In this document: positions 49,117-59,741 of the stretch, piece by piece
Numbering within the stretch: position 1 is the stretch's first letter
How the letters are laid out: the number at the start of each line of letters is the position of its first letter
Source of the DNA: Gnetum montanum
Lineage: Eukaryota; Streptophyta; Gnetopsida; Gnetales; Gnetaceae
Reading direction: 5' to 3'
Assembly (NCBI GenBank): GCA_015680685.1
Contig: MNCI01003943.1
Coordinates: forward strand, 12,509-76,508
Length of the DNA stretch: 64,000 nt
The notes under the pieces: model-generated
What the model saw: the letters and a program-made list of their open reading frames with translations, nothing else
What the model was told of the DNA's origin: nothing
Database searches by the model: none
Program-made: the position numbers and the translations under genes

Positions 49117-51190
49117 TAAATCAAAACTCATCCTCGAGTGAAGAAGAGAAGGAACAAGTTCCTTACAAAATATTGGGAAGGTATGGGATTACTGACTAAC
49201 ATACAAACTAACTTAGATGGAATAAATAGACTCCTAAGTGTCCAAGTGTATGGATTACAATATTTTACAAAATTGGATGCTCATGACAAGAGAAGAGAAC
49301 ACCCTGGACAAAACTAACATCCAAATCCTCTTGGTAACTGAAGAGTGAAAGAGAAGATCCAATGATCATGAACAATCCTCATCGTGTGGTACTACCACAT
49401 CATCCCTTGTGAAGATAGTCCTACTTCCAGTCCATGCTTCCCACTATAATCATAACAAAATCATAGATTAGTGTGCAATGTGTGGTATATAACTTTGAAG
49501 TACCTCATCTTTTTAGTGGTTACACTTAGCTAGGTTGTGATTATGGTGGATTGATTCCATTAGTAGTGTTAGCGAGAAGACTAACAAATAGGGTATCATG
49601 AATAAGCAATCCATTAAATTTGAAAAAATTCAAATGCAATGAAATGCTTAAAGAGGGTTTAAGAATTCACAACAGTAACTATAAAAGGTTTCACTAAAAA
49701 ATGTTATGAAGATGCACACAATTGGATGGCATTAATGAGGTAAATAAAAGGATTTTATTGTAAGAGTGGTGAAGGATAAAGCACTTAACTAACCCAACCA
49801 AAAGACATGCAAGTGGATCCTTCCCAAAGTAGGCACAAGCCTTTTATGCCCTTGCATAACTTCAAACCAAGGAGTTTGTGGGCCCCGTGGATGATTAATG
49901 GTTATGTAAGGTTAAGTACAAAAACCAAAAAGAAACTACCTAAGAATTTCGACACATCAAACCAATGACATCGAACAAGAACATGAAACTGACACTGAGG
50001 TAAGACATGGAAAGCATGGGTGAAAGAAAGAGAGAGTGAAATGGAGTTCTTGATTAAGGTCACATGAAGTCCCTTGTGAATCTTATGGTTAAATGACTTG
50101 ATAAGATTCATCTTTAGTTCATACAAAAAATAACCACGTTTAGTGACTTCACATTGCCATTCTAAGACTACCCCACCTCCTTGAGACACAAGAGTGCTTC
50201 CATAGAACAACCATCATTCCTTATTAGAGAAGAAAAGAGAAGTAAGAAGTGAGGAAGGGCCTTAGTTAGAGGGGACCTTCAAACATGAGTAACATGTCTT
50301 TCTAGTCCCATAACCAGACATTGTAGATCATTTATTTTGCCTAATGGGTGTGCTTTGAATCCCCATTGTTTATTTATTTTTTTATGAGAACCACATCATG
50401 CAAAGATTTTTTCAACTTCCTTTTATTGGTTGACACAAAATGGTAAGAAATCCATAAAAACACACATGCATCCAAGTAAGTAGAAAAGTACAAAGAATAT
50501 TGAATCCTTTTGAAATCACACCCTATTCAAACCTTTGAATCCTTTTCAAATCTAGAAACTACCAAAGTCACAAATTCATTATAGTTTTATTGATGAAAAA
50601 GGAACTACATGTTTCCAAAACAAGGAAAACCATAGATTTTGTGGATGGATGGATGTTGTGGACTCACTACCTGTTACATGAAAAGAAACCATGTCCCCAT
50701 TATATGTAACAAAATTCAAAGCTAGAATCTAGACACTAACAATCAAATAACTAAATAGTACATACCACCATCAAGCAATGAATTACCACTATGCTTGGCA
50801 CTTATTAACAAAATTTAGAAAATCACACTAGAATAAAAGAAAATATAAAAGAAAAAGAAAGTGTAAAATATTCAAGAAATAGCAAATGTACTAATGATGT
50901 TGTAAAACAAAAATTAGAAAAGATTAATAACATAAAAACAAGAAGATATAAAATAAAGAATGCGTAAAACAAAAAGGGTGAAAACTAAGGAGCCTCTTAT
51001 ATAATTAGCATGGATGGCCATCTCCCCCACAACTGAGTTGAAAGGAGAAGATTCGAAATATTCAGCATGATTGTCCATCCAATGAGGCATTTGTTGTATT
51101 CGTTGGCTTATGCTCATGGAAAGGTTTGACTTGTTGTATGTTGACTAGTTGTTTTCTGTCTAGGCTCTTAGGTTTGTATATCATCATGGC
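49117..51190 (-). other. Element D spacer between integrase and 3' LTR
   Basis: On the minus strand it shows two blocks shared with element A (its 1-130 and 3810-3890) but no trace of the 2.8-kb ORF between them. A minus-strand frame at 49902-50210 has no recognisable domain. Confidence 0.55.
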
Positions 51191-51199
51191 CCCAGAAGG

Positions 51200-54100
51200 A
51201 AAAGTTTTGTAAATTATATAAGGTCCTTTCCACAACATTTAAAACTTAGTTCATTGAGGTACATGTGTGAGATTCTAGTAGAGAATCTTATCTCCCAATT
51301 GAAATTTAACTTTTCTAATTTTAAGGTCATGGTGCTTTTTGTTATATACCTTATGCAACTCATTGGATGATAGGACCACAAGTTAGATTTCGTCTAGCAA
51401 GTTGAGATTCATTGATATTTCTTTTTGTGCTAGACTCAAGTCAAGGTTGAGGACACAGATCATTGAAAGTGTATAAAGCTTAGATTGAATAGGAATTTTT
51501 GGTAATTTTCTGTACACCAACTCATAGGGAGAATAGCCTATAGGAAGTTTCCATGTTGAGTGGTAGGCCTAAAGGGGATCATTAAGTTTCGTGCTCTAGT
51601 CTGTCTTATATTTGCTAGTAGTTCTTGTTATAATCCTTGTGATTTCCCTATTAGTAACCTCAGCTTGACCATTGGCTTGATGGTGGTAGGGTGTTGTGAG
51701 TCTATGTTTAACCCCTAGGCATTGCATGAGCTTCCAAAAAATAGTGCCTATAAAGTGAGTTCCATTATCAAAAATTAATGCACATGGCACACCAAACTTG
51801 TTTACAACATTTTTTTGTACAAACCGAGCAGCAATAGAAGATGTACAATTGATGATGGCTATTGCCTCTATCCATTTCATACAATATTCAACAGTGACTA
51901 TGATGTATGCCTTTCCATTTGACATAGGCATAATGGCACCCATGAAATCAATGCCCTAGATGTTGAAGGATTCCAGTCATTGAATCCATTATTGAGGTCC
52001 CTCCATTCAACCAATCATTCCACCATCTCATTGGCAGCATTCACAAGAGTGGACATATTGATGAGCATCCCTAAAAATTGTTGGCCAATAGTATCCTACT
52101 ATCAAGACTTTAATGGCCATGCATATCCTAGCATACTGGCCCCTACAAGGACCTTCATGAGCATCTTGGAGAACATGCAATTGATCAGCATTAGGAACAT
52201 ACTAACAAACCAAGCCATTGATGCACACCTTGTAGAGGTGTTCATTAATCTCCATGAAGCATTTTACCTAGTGAAAAAACTATTGTTTCTTCCAATGGTC
52301 CAACCCTTGTGGCATCTCTTGGTTAAGAAGATAGTTGACAATGCCATCATACCATTTAGGCTCATTAGATAATTTTTCAGTTATAGCACTAGCAAAAATG
52401 GGTTCATCAAGAAACCTATTAGATAGTGGGTTCTCTTCCTCTTTATTATCCCATCGTAACTAAGACAAGTGATCAGTGACCACATCCTCTACCTTTCGAT
52501 CTACCATCGTAAGATCAAATTCCTATAAAATCACCAACCACCATATGACATGGGGGCTCACCGTTGGCTTATTAATTAGGAAGCGGCTAGCACTATAGTC
52601 TATGTGCATAAACACTTTGTATCCAAGCACATAGTGCCTAAAATTATTTAGAGAAAACACCACTTCCATCAGCTCTTTTTCTATAGTTGTGTAGTTTAAT
52701 TATGCATCCACAATGCTTTGGCTAGCACAGTGGATGTAATATGGACATTTCTTATTGTCCATCTACATAAGCATAACTCCCAAAGCATAATTTAGTGCAT
52801 CTATCATAACATGAAATGGTCTAGACCAATCAGGTGCTTGTAGAATTAGGGTTTCTACAAGTTTCTCCTTTAGTTTCTATTCACATTCTATGGTCCAAAC
52901 AAATGAAGCATCTTTTTTTATTAGCTTTACCAATGGTTTCACAATCTTAGAGAAATTCTCTATGAATCGTTCGTAGTAGCCAATATGTCCAAGGAATGAT
53001 TGAATATCTTTGATGGTTTTTGGTTAGCAGGTTATTCCTTGGATGACCCTTATTTTCTCAAGGCCTACCTCAATTCTTGTTTATGATATTCTATGCCCCA
53101 ATACAATGCCTTCCTAGACCATTAGGTGACTTTTTTACCAATTGAGTTGTAAGCTAATTTCAACACATCATTTTAGCACTTGCTCAAGGCAGTCCAAGGC
53201 TTACTCAAATGTAGCTCCATANCCAAGCATTGGAATGTAGCACGAGCATTGCATAGACCAAAAGGCATCTTGTGATATGTAAAAGTCCCCTAGGAACTTG
53301 TGAATGTTGTTTTGGCTTAGTCCTTCTACGTGATCTGAATTTGGTTATAGCCATTATAACCATCCAAAAAAATATAGTAGAAATGCCCAGATATTATGTC
53401 TAACACCTAATCAATGAATGGCAATGGAAAGTGGCCCTTGAATTTTGTCATATTTAGCAGCCAAAAATCAATGTAGACTCACCACTGGCCATCTTTCTTA
53501 GGCACAATAATAAGTGGACTAATCCACTTGGTATCTACAATGGGATAGATAATCCCTACCTTGAGGAGTTGATCAATTTCCTCCTTGTCGATCTACTTCA
53601 GTTTGGGATTTAATCATCTTTGTGGTTGTCTCTTTGGCTTCATGGCTGGGTTGGTGTAGATGTGATGCTAGCATATCCTAGGATCAATCCCTATGAGTTT
53701 ATGATATGACCAAGAAAATGTTGATGATCATTTTTCAACCATGTTTAATAGCATCTTTTTCTATGATAGAGTAAGATTGGCATTAATTATGACTAGCTTT
53801 CCATTTTCTAAGAATACATATTTCATGTTGGCTGGTAGATTTTTTAGTTCAAGGGGCTCTTGCTTAAAATCTTTAGGAATTTCCAACTCTTCCCAATAGG
53901 TATTATCATTTGCATCATTAGAGAGTTGGTGATGAACTTTCTCTAGTTCATCCATGCCTGCAACATATGCACATGTCAAACTCTCAATTGATTCCATGCA
54001 AAGTATGCTCCTCTCAAAATCAGTGGTCAACAATTGGATGTCCTCTTGTTTTGTGGCTACTACATATAGACACCCTTGAATTTCTACTTTTGGTGTACAC

Positions 54101-54480
54101 TACTTACATGCAAAGAGGGATGCTCATTTTACTACCCTGAGTTTCTACACACAATTGCACCCTATATCACTATACACCATGCATAGAACTCGCTTCTTCT
54201 CAATCTTTCCAAAGGCATTTTCTTTGGATATTTTCAAGGAAAGATCTCTTATGCCCATTCTTGCATTAATGGTGCTTAGCCATGTCCTTCCCATGATGAT
54301 TGGGAAGTCCCCTTTGTAGTTCTCCACCTTGATCACTAGGAAATCAATAAGATAAGACCATATACAAACAGTGTTCACAATGTCTTCCACTAGTTCTAAT
54401 GAAATAGTGATGGATTGGTCTACCAATTCTAATATAATATTGCTCTTCTTGAGAGGAAGCAGGTTCCATATACATCTCAT
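51200..54480 (-). pseudogene. Element D pol (protease, RT, RNase H, integrase)
   Basis: The minus-strand order is as follows. Protease (54480-54145) has FPIIMGRTWLSTINARMGI. RT (about 53560-53000) has WISPLIIVPKKDGQW, HFPLPFID, MPFGLCNARATFQ, and later RIEVGLEKIRVIQ and SFLGHIGYYERFI. RNase H (about 52900-52450) has LNYTTIEKELMEVVF and ends TDHLSQL-like. Integrase (51943-51596) has CMKWIEAIAI, LIFDNGTHFIG and TTPYHHQANGQAEVTNREI. These are standard Ty3/gypsy blocks with Athila/Tat-type wording. The FMDD/YMDD catalytic segment of RT is absent exactly where an n stands (53222). Many TAG/TGA stops. Confidence 0.85.
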
Positions 54481-54499
54481 GAGAAATTAGGTTGATGCT

Positions 54500-57108
54500 A
54501 GAACTTGAGTCAAGAAGAGCCATACATGGTTCATTCCCAACAATCTACAAATAAATAATAGGACTTCTAGGATCTACTAACTTCCTAGAAAGGTTTCTAG
54601 CATAGATCCAATCAGATATGGCATGAGTAAGCATCATAGTATGGATCCTAGGCGATGTTTGGTTTGAATGGAACTCGAAGGAATTTGATATAAAGGAAGA
54701 CGGAGGAATAAGGTTGTCAACTATAGGTGTATTTAAGGGCTTAGGTGGACTATGTGGTTAGAAGAAAGGTATTTTCTTTCATCAAGTATCTGAACCAATC
54801 AATTGATGAACCAATTGTAGATTAACATCCCTGGTAGCGTTGCGTTGTTACAATTGACCTGGGAGTTCATCCTACATAGGTGGAGCAGGTGGTAGCTATG
54901 CAGATGAAGGAGGAAGATGTGTAGGAACAAGAGAAGAATAAGGGTAAGAGGTGGTATCCCTTCTTGCATATCGAGAATAAGTTTGATAATAATAAGAAAG
55001 GTGGTAGTAAGATTGGAAAGTAGAAACGTGAATGGAGGAGTCACATGGAGACAAGGGTTGCTGAATGTAATACGCATATGGATCAAGTTATCGATAAGGG
55101 TATTAATGCGTTAGTGGTGCTAGCGCCCATGACTGTGGTTGCTGCCACTATTGATATTGCTCATATGGTTATGGTGGAGTTCCACTTGGATAATACTCTT
55201 GTTGCTGGTGGAATTGCCTAGAATTACCTTGAGGAAAAGGTAATCGTCTGGGTGTTTGCCTTTGTGCTAGTCATGGATTCAAGGCATACACCCCATATTC
55301 CTATAAGTGTGACAAAATAGGACAACATCCTTTAGGATGTTCATAATGGCAGATGTCACATCCACCATCATCATCTAATTCACTTTCCACAACTTCCTCT
55401 ATTGCAGCAATCTTGTCCTTACCTCTTTGATAGGCACGTTCAACTTCTTTGCACCTCCTACGCTCACGATCACTACCTTGTTCTTTGGACTCTTTAGCAA
55501 TTTTTAAGATAGCTTAAAATTTGCTATCCATGGAGTCCCATAACTGATCAACCTTGGCCGTAATTTCATATTGAAATTTTTGAAGTAGCAAGGCTTTCTT
55601 ATTCACCACCTCATCAAGTGCTGATTCTTCCTTACTATCACAAAATCAAACCTCCTGCTTGTGAATGGAAGGATCATGATTATACTTTTCTACACTTTCT
55701 CATTTTCTTAATTCATCTTCTTCTTTAGCTACCTGCTCAATCAATCTTTGGATCTAAAAAGCGCTTAATTCTAAGAGTCATCCTTAGGCATAGACACCAA
55801 GCATTCTCCTCATTTCAGATCGAAGCCCGTCTACAATATGATGAAGTTGATCTAGTTGAGTATAACCATGGCTAGGACATCTATGCATTAAGGAATAGTA
55901 TCAACCGATGGCAGCATCCAAGGGTTTTTGTGTTCCTTGTTTCCATTCTTGGATCTTCCTTCTCAAGTTGGACACTCTAGAGTATGTTTGATATTTATCA
56001 TTGAACAATTTAAGCATTATACTCCATCATCTGATCAATTCCAGTTCTAAGGATCGATACCAATTTTCTGCTTCTTTAATCAGTGTCCTTAGGAACAACT
56101 TAATTTTTTGCCACTCATTCTCAATATTTTGCAAGGCACATACATCTTGAAAAGCTTGAAGATGATTTTATGAATCTGAGTTATATCCCCCTTTGAACCT
56201 AGGGATGCTGTTTATATCTAGCCTCTTAATCCAACTATCCTTTACATGCCTTGTTGGAATTCGTATTGCCTCTACAACGTTTAGCATACTTCAGGTAGTA
56301 AGCAAAGGCTCATCGAGGCCTTGATTTTGGTGCCTCCAATGCCCTCTACTACCCCTTCGTTCATGGCATCATGTCTCTCTTGAATGCCTGGGTCCACCAT
56401 GGTTGCACCCCCTACAATTGTGATCAGAGTCAAAAGAAGAAGATGATGATGATAAAGGTGAAGAGAAGGAGAACTAGCACCATCACAGTGCCTACTATCA
56501 CCTCTTCAATGATCATGACCATGATCATGATCTTGTTTATTGTCCACATCCCTACCCTGACTTGCCTCTTTGGATCCTTCTTTTTCATTGGATCCATTCT
56601 TACCATAACCAAGAATGTGAATCGCAGATTGCAAGTTTTGGTTTTGACCTCCTTCACCAAAGTCAAAGAGAGGAATTTCACTGAATGAAAAACCCCTATA
56701 AAAGGGCTCTCCACCATCTTTTTGGTATAGCAAGAATGGAGAATCATGAAATCCTTTTTCTTTCACAGATTCATGACACTATTCTAGCTGTCGATTCCTT
56801 AGACGTTGTGCCTTAGTGGGATGATAATCCTTGGCATCACTATCTTGCACCACGTACTCAGCATGAAGTCCTTGGAGACCCCATCATATGAGCATTTGTT
56901 GGAGCATTACAGGAATGGATCGATCGGGTAGTAATACAATGTTATCCTCCATGTCACACCACTGCAGCTGCTCATCCTAGTGTAGGATAAAGATGAAATT
57001 TGGTACATACTCATCAGGATGAGCATATATCACTTGGTATTGTTAAGGCACCGGCTAATGTACTCTGTTAGACTTGGATGAAGAATCGCTCTTGTGAGAA
57101 GAAGACAT
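54500..57108 (-). pseudogene. Element D gag
   Basis: The start is ATG at 57108 (MSSSHKSDSSSKSNR). The capsid part lies near 56230-55780 on the minus strand with FKGGYNSDS, WQKIKLFLRTLIKEA and YYSLMHRCPSHGYTQLDQL, typical of retrotransposon gag. An Asp/His-rich stretch (KQDHDHGHDH) precedes it. A CxxC-type finger may lie near 55330. Stops and frame changes break it. Confidence 0.75.
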
Positions 57109-57250
57109 TTTTATGTTATAGAATAAAAATGTAGTGTGCTATTAAATATTGTTGTAGTTATTTTTGAAGTATGATATGACTCTAAGGTTTGTTTCAATGA
57201 TTTGAATAATTTTTTCACTAATCCTAGATAACACACATAACAACTAAAAG

Positions 57251-57269
57251 GTCCCTGGGAATGGCGCCA
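57251..57269 (-). other. Primer-binding site of element D, tRNA-Asp type
   Basis: One base after the 5' LTR the minus strand reads TGGCGCCATTCCCAGGGA. It resembles the complement of the plant tRNA-Asp 3' end, TGGCGCCGTTGCCGGGGA, with three substitutions. This primer is common in Athila and Tat-type elements. Confidence 0.75.
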
Positions 57270-57270
57270 A

Positions 57271-58120
57271 TGATGAGCAGCAAGGTACCCCTACGCCCAA
57301 CCATATAAATCACAGTTGAACTCTACAAACCTTAAATTCTTAAGTACACTAGTTTCAAGGAAGTGAAATCTAATTGAAACAATCATTGTTTTCTTAGTTT
57401 CACTTTTGAGGTACAAGTATATGGTTAAGTGCAACCAAGGTATATGATTTTTATCAATTTTTATTTTATAAGTTTAATCCCCTAGAACTAGAATGAAAGG
57501 TAGAGTAATTTAAGATACAACTGATCTATTGCCTAGCTAGCCTAACACAAGTACCTATTCCCACTCTTCAGACACATCTTGAACACATATAGCGCTATTG
57601 GGTTACCAACCGTTAAGTGTTTCTGGGTTCCCAAGCACTACATGTATGCTCGAAGTGGTCATGCTTGTGTTCATTANTGATGAGACACGACATGCATAGC
57701 GCCGCGATATCGCGGTCCGCCGCCATATCTATANCATCACATGCATTAAAGGAAACATTAATCTATTCTCAGTGCTATAAGGATTATCAAAAGGGTTCAT
57801 TTTTATTCCCATCACACTATTGTGCTTAGATACATCGATGCTCTAACAAAGATCTATATACACTTAGACTCTTGTTGCAGGCACTCAGAAAATATTCTGC
57901 CTTTAGAGAAAACAAACTGTAAGAGCTTCACTATGCTATGACAAAAATTATAAAAAACTATCTGAAAATCGTGAGCCCAAGCACTATATTTATAAACCAA
58001 CATATACTTCGCGATATCAAATATTCGACATCACATCTTTGGATCTGATTTCGAGTATCCGATATCGACGCCTCAATATTGGATACTAGATATTAAAGCA
58101 GATCAAAACATGATTCGTCA
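57271..58120 (-). repeat. 5' LTR of element D (right copy, 850 bp)
   Basis: Aligns with 48257-49104. TATA box (minus strand) at 57987-57994. U3 has CGATATC, ATTCGA and CCGATATCGACG. A block of 56 bases bounded by n at 57677 and 57734 is foreign to the left copy (see separate entry). Confidence 0.85.
57677..57734. other. Foreign patch between two n bases, derived from an element-A-type LTR
   Basis: The patch begins TGATGAGACACGAC and ends CCGCCATATCTATA. Both match the A LTR start (3910) and the run up to its TATA box (4046), with the middle missing. It replaces about 60 bases present in the left D LTR. Confidence 0.7.
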
Positions 58121-58164
58121 CTTAAATAAATAATTAAATTCTACTCATAGCCCACAAAACTACT

Positions 58165-58206
58165 TCAAATATATATATATATATATATATATCTCTCTCT
58201 CTCTCT
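58165..58206. repeat. (TA)n(CT)n compound microsatellite
   Basis: A TA run is followed directly by a TC run, at the right edge of the transposon pile. Confidence 0.85.
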
Positions 58207-58216
58207 ATCAATTGGC

Positions 58217-58590
58217 CAAGATGATTTTAAATAAGATGATTTTAACTAAGCCCAACTATTGGACGAGGTAACAAGATATCTAAAAATGGAATCACTCATC
58301 CACCCTCTGTTTCTTTACTCTTTTCCCAATTTAGTTTTACCTTCTCGATCAAGTTTGTTCTGTCTTTGTTTGTTCGTGGTGTTTTTGAGCTGTTAATTAT
58401 GCAAGAAATTTATTTCTCAAAAATGTCATGAACAAACAAAGACTAAACAAACTTGATAAAGAGGGTAAAACTAAATTAGGAAAGGGGTAAAGAAATAGAG
58501 AATGGATAAATGATTCCATTTTTAGATATCTTGTTACCTCATTTAGTAGTCCTGCTTGGTTAAAATCTTCTTATTTAAAATAATCTAAAG
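58217..58590. mobile_element. MITE-like foldback element with ~170-bp inverted arms
   Basis: The left arm (about 58217-58389) and right arm (about 58415-58590) are near-complete reverse complements. For example, GAGGTAACAAGATATCTAAA at 58265 pairs with TTTAGATATCTTGTTACCTC at 58521-58540, and CAAGTTTGTT with AACAAACTTG. The loop is about 25 bases. A transcript through it would form a long hairpin, a possible source of small RNAs. It has no coding capacity. It lies 1.15 kb upstream of the permease start codon. Target duplication not certain. Confidence 0.8.
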
Positions 58591-59741
58591 AACATATGCT
58601 CACTAATAATAGACCTAAAGAGAGTGTGTTTATTCTAACTTAGTTCCTCGTTACTTCTTAAGCTTAGATCATAGATCTCGACCCTTTAGGTTTGTCAAAA
58701 ATAACCTAAATTATGAAATTCGATCTTCGATCACCACCCCTAAATAAAATAAGCTGTCTTGCAAAACTAAACGATAATTGTCGCCAAAAACAACAAAGCT
58801 CTCCTTTAACCCTTCCCAAATTTGTCGCCCAAAACAACAAAGCTCGCTCTTTTTGACTGCAAAGCCCCTACGGTAAATGACTTCAACTGCGGAGGCCGGG
58901 TGATCCAGAAGTTAGAGCAGAGCCATCCAATCCTTAAAAGTTTCTTTTACAGCTCTCACCGTTGTTCTGAAGAACACCATGCGTCGAGACATCCAATCAA
59001 ATCCACAAGGTCGGGGAGAGGGAGACATCTGCTAATTCAAGATTCAAATGAATCCTGAAGCCTGCAGGATACTGCAATCCCACACATGGGCAATCCCTTT
59101 TAAGATCATCAATCAAGAAAGCTCACCGAGTTCGGTGGCCCTACCACTTTCAGATTTCAGTTCTGGTGGCCATGTCACGTTGTCACTCACCCGCCACAGG
59201 CCTGATGGATTGATTTAAATGCAATCATGACAGAGCTCGCTCGGACTTGGTTGGCAGGTACACGTTTACTGCGTGTTTCCAAGAATCTCTGCTAAGTTTT
59301 TATGTTTTTTTAAATCCCTTTTTGTTTTAAAAGATTTTGAATGTTACTCCTGCAATAAGTTACACTGTCATTACAATGCTCAGAATTTTTATAAAAGTCC
59401 GTTCTACGCAATAAAAGTCTCGAGTTTTGACATATGATATGTGCTGTGTCGGTAGGATAGCATTGTTCCAAACACCAAATTCAGCTTCCATGGCGAGGGC
59501 ATGCTGTTCTTAGGTTTTAACGAATGCTCCAGATCCCAAAGGTAGAATTTACATTTCCCTCTCTACCAAGTAGCTGTTGAGAGAATCAGACAAAGAATAG
59601 AATTATCTTCATGAAGGGTTATGCTTGTTCAGAAAATCTGACGTGGTAGAGAGAAAAAGGGGAGGGTTCAGTACATCAGGCTAAACACAAATAGCATTTT
59701 ACGATAACAAGAACAAGCTTCGCAGTTTGTTAAAAGAATCA
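58591..59741 (+). promoter_or_regulatory. Upstream region and leader of the permease gene
   Basis: No other gene is recognised. The words TTGTCGCC(A/C)AAAACAACAA occur twice (about 58778 and 58823). There is no convincing TATA box. The sequence before the ATG is purine-rich (AAAAGAATCA). Transcription start unknown. Confidence 0.4.

Larger units (their letters stand above)
48257..58120 (-). mobile_element. Element D: Ty3/gypsy (Athila/Tat-type) retrotransposon
   Basis: Direct LTRs of 848 and 850 bp and the duplication CTTAA at 48252-48256 and 58121-58125 define it. On the minus strand the order is 5' LTR (right), tRNA-Asp-type primer site, gag, protease, RT, RNase H, integrase, non-coding spacer, primer tract, 3' LTR (left). 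LTR ends, primer tract and spacer match element A, but the 2.8-kb extra ORF of A is missing. All coding parts carry stops. Confidence 0.85.

Noticed and set aside
56371-56688. 105-codon plus-strand ORF with hydrophobic end
   Set aside because: It is the shadow of element D gag on the minus strand (Asp/His-rich segment).
58822-59058. 78-codon ORF upstream of the permease as a small gene
   Set aside because: It has no ATG at its start, no homology I recognise, and lies in the probable promoter/leader region.
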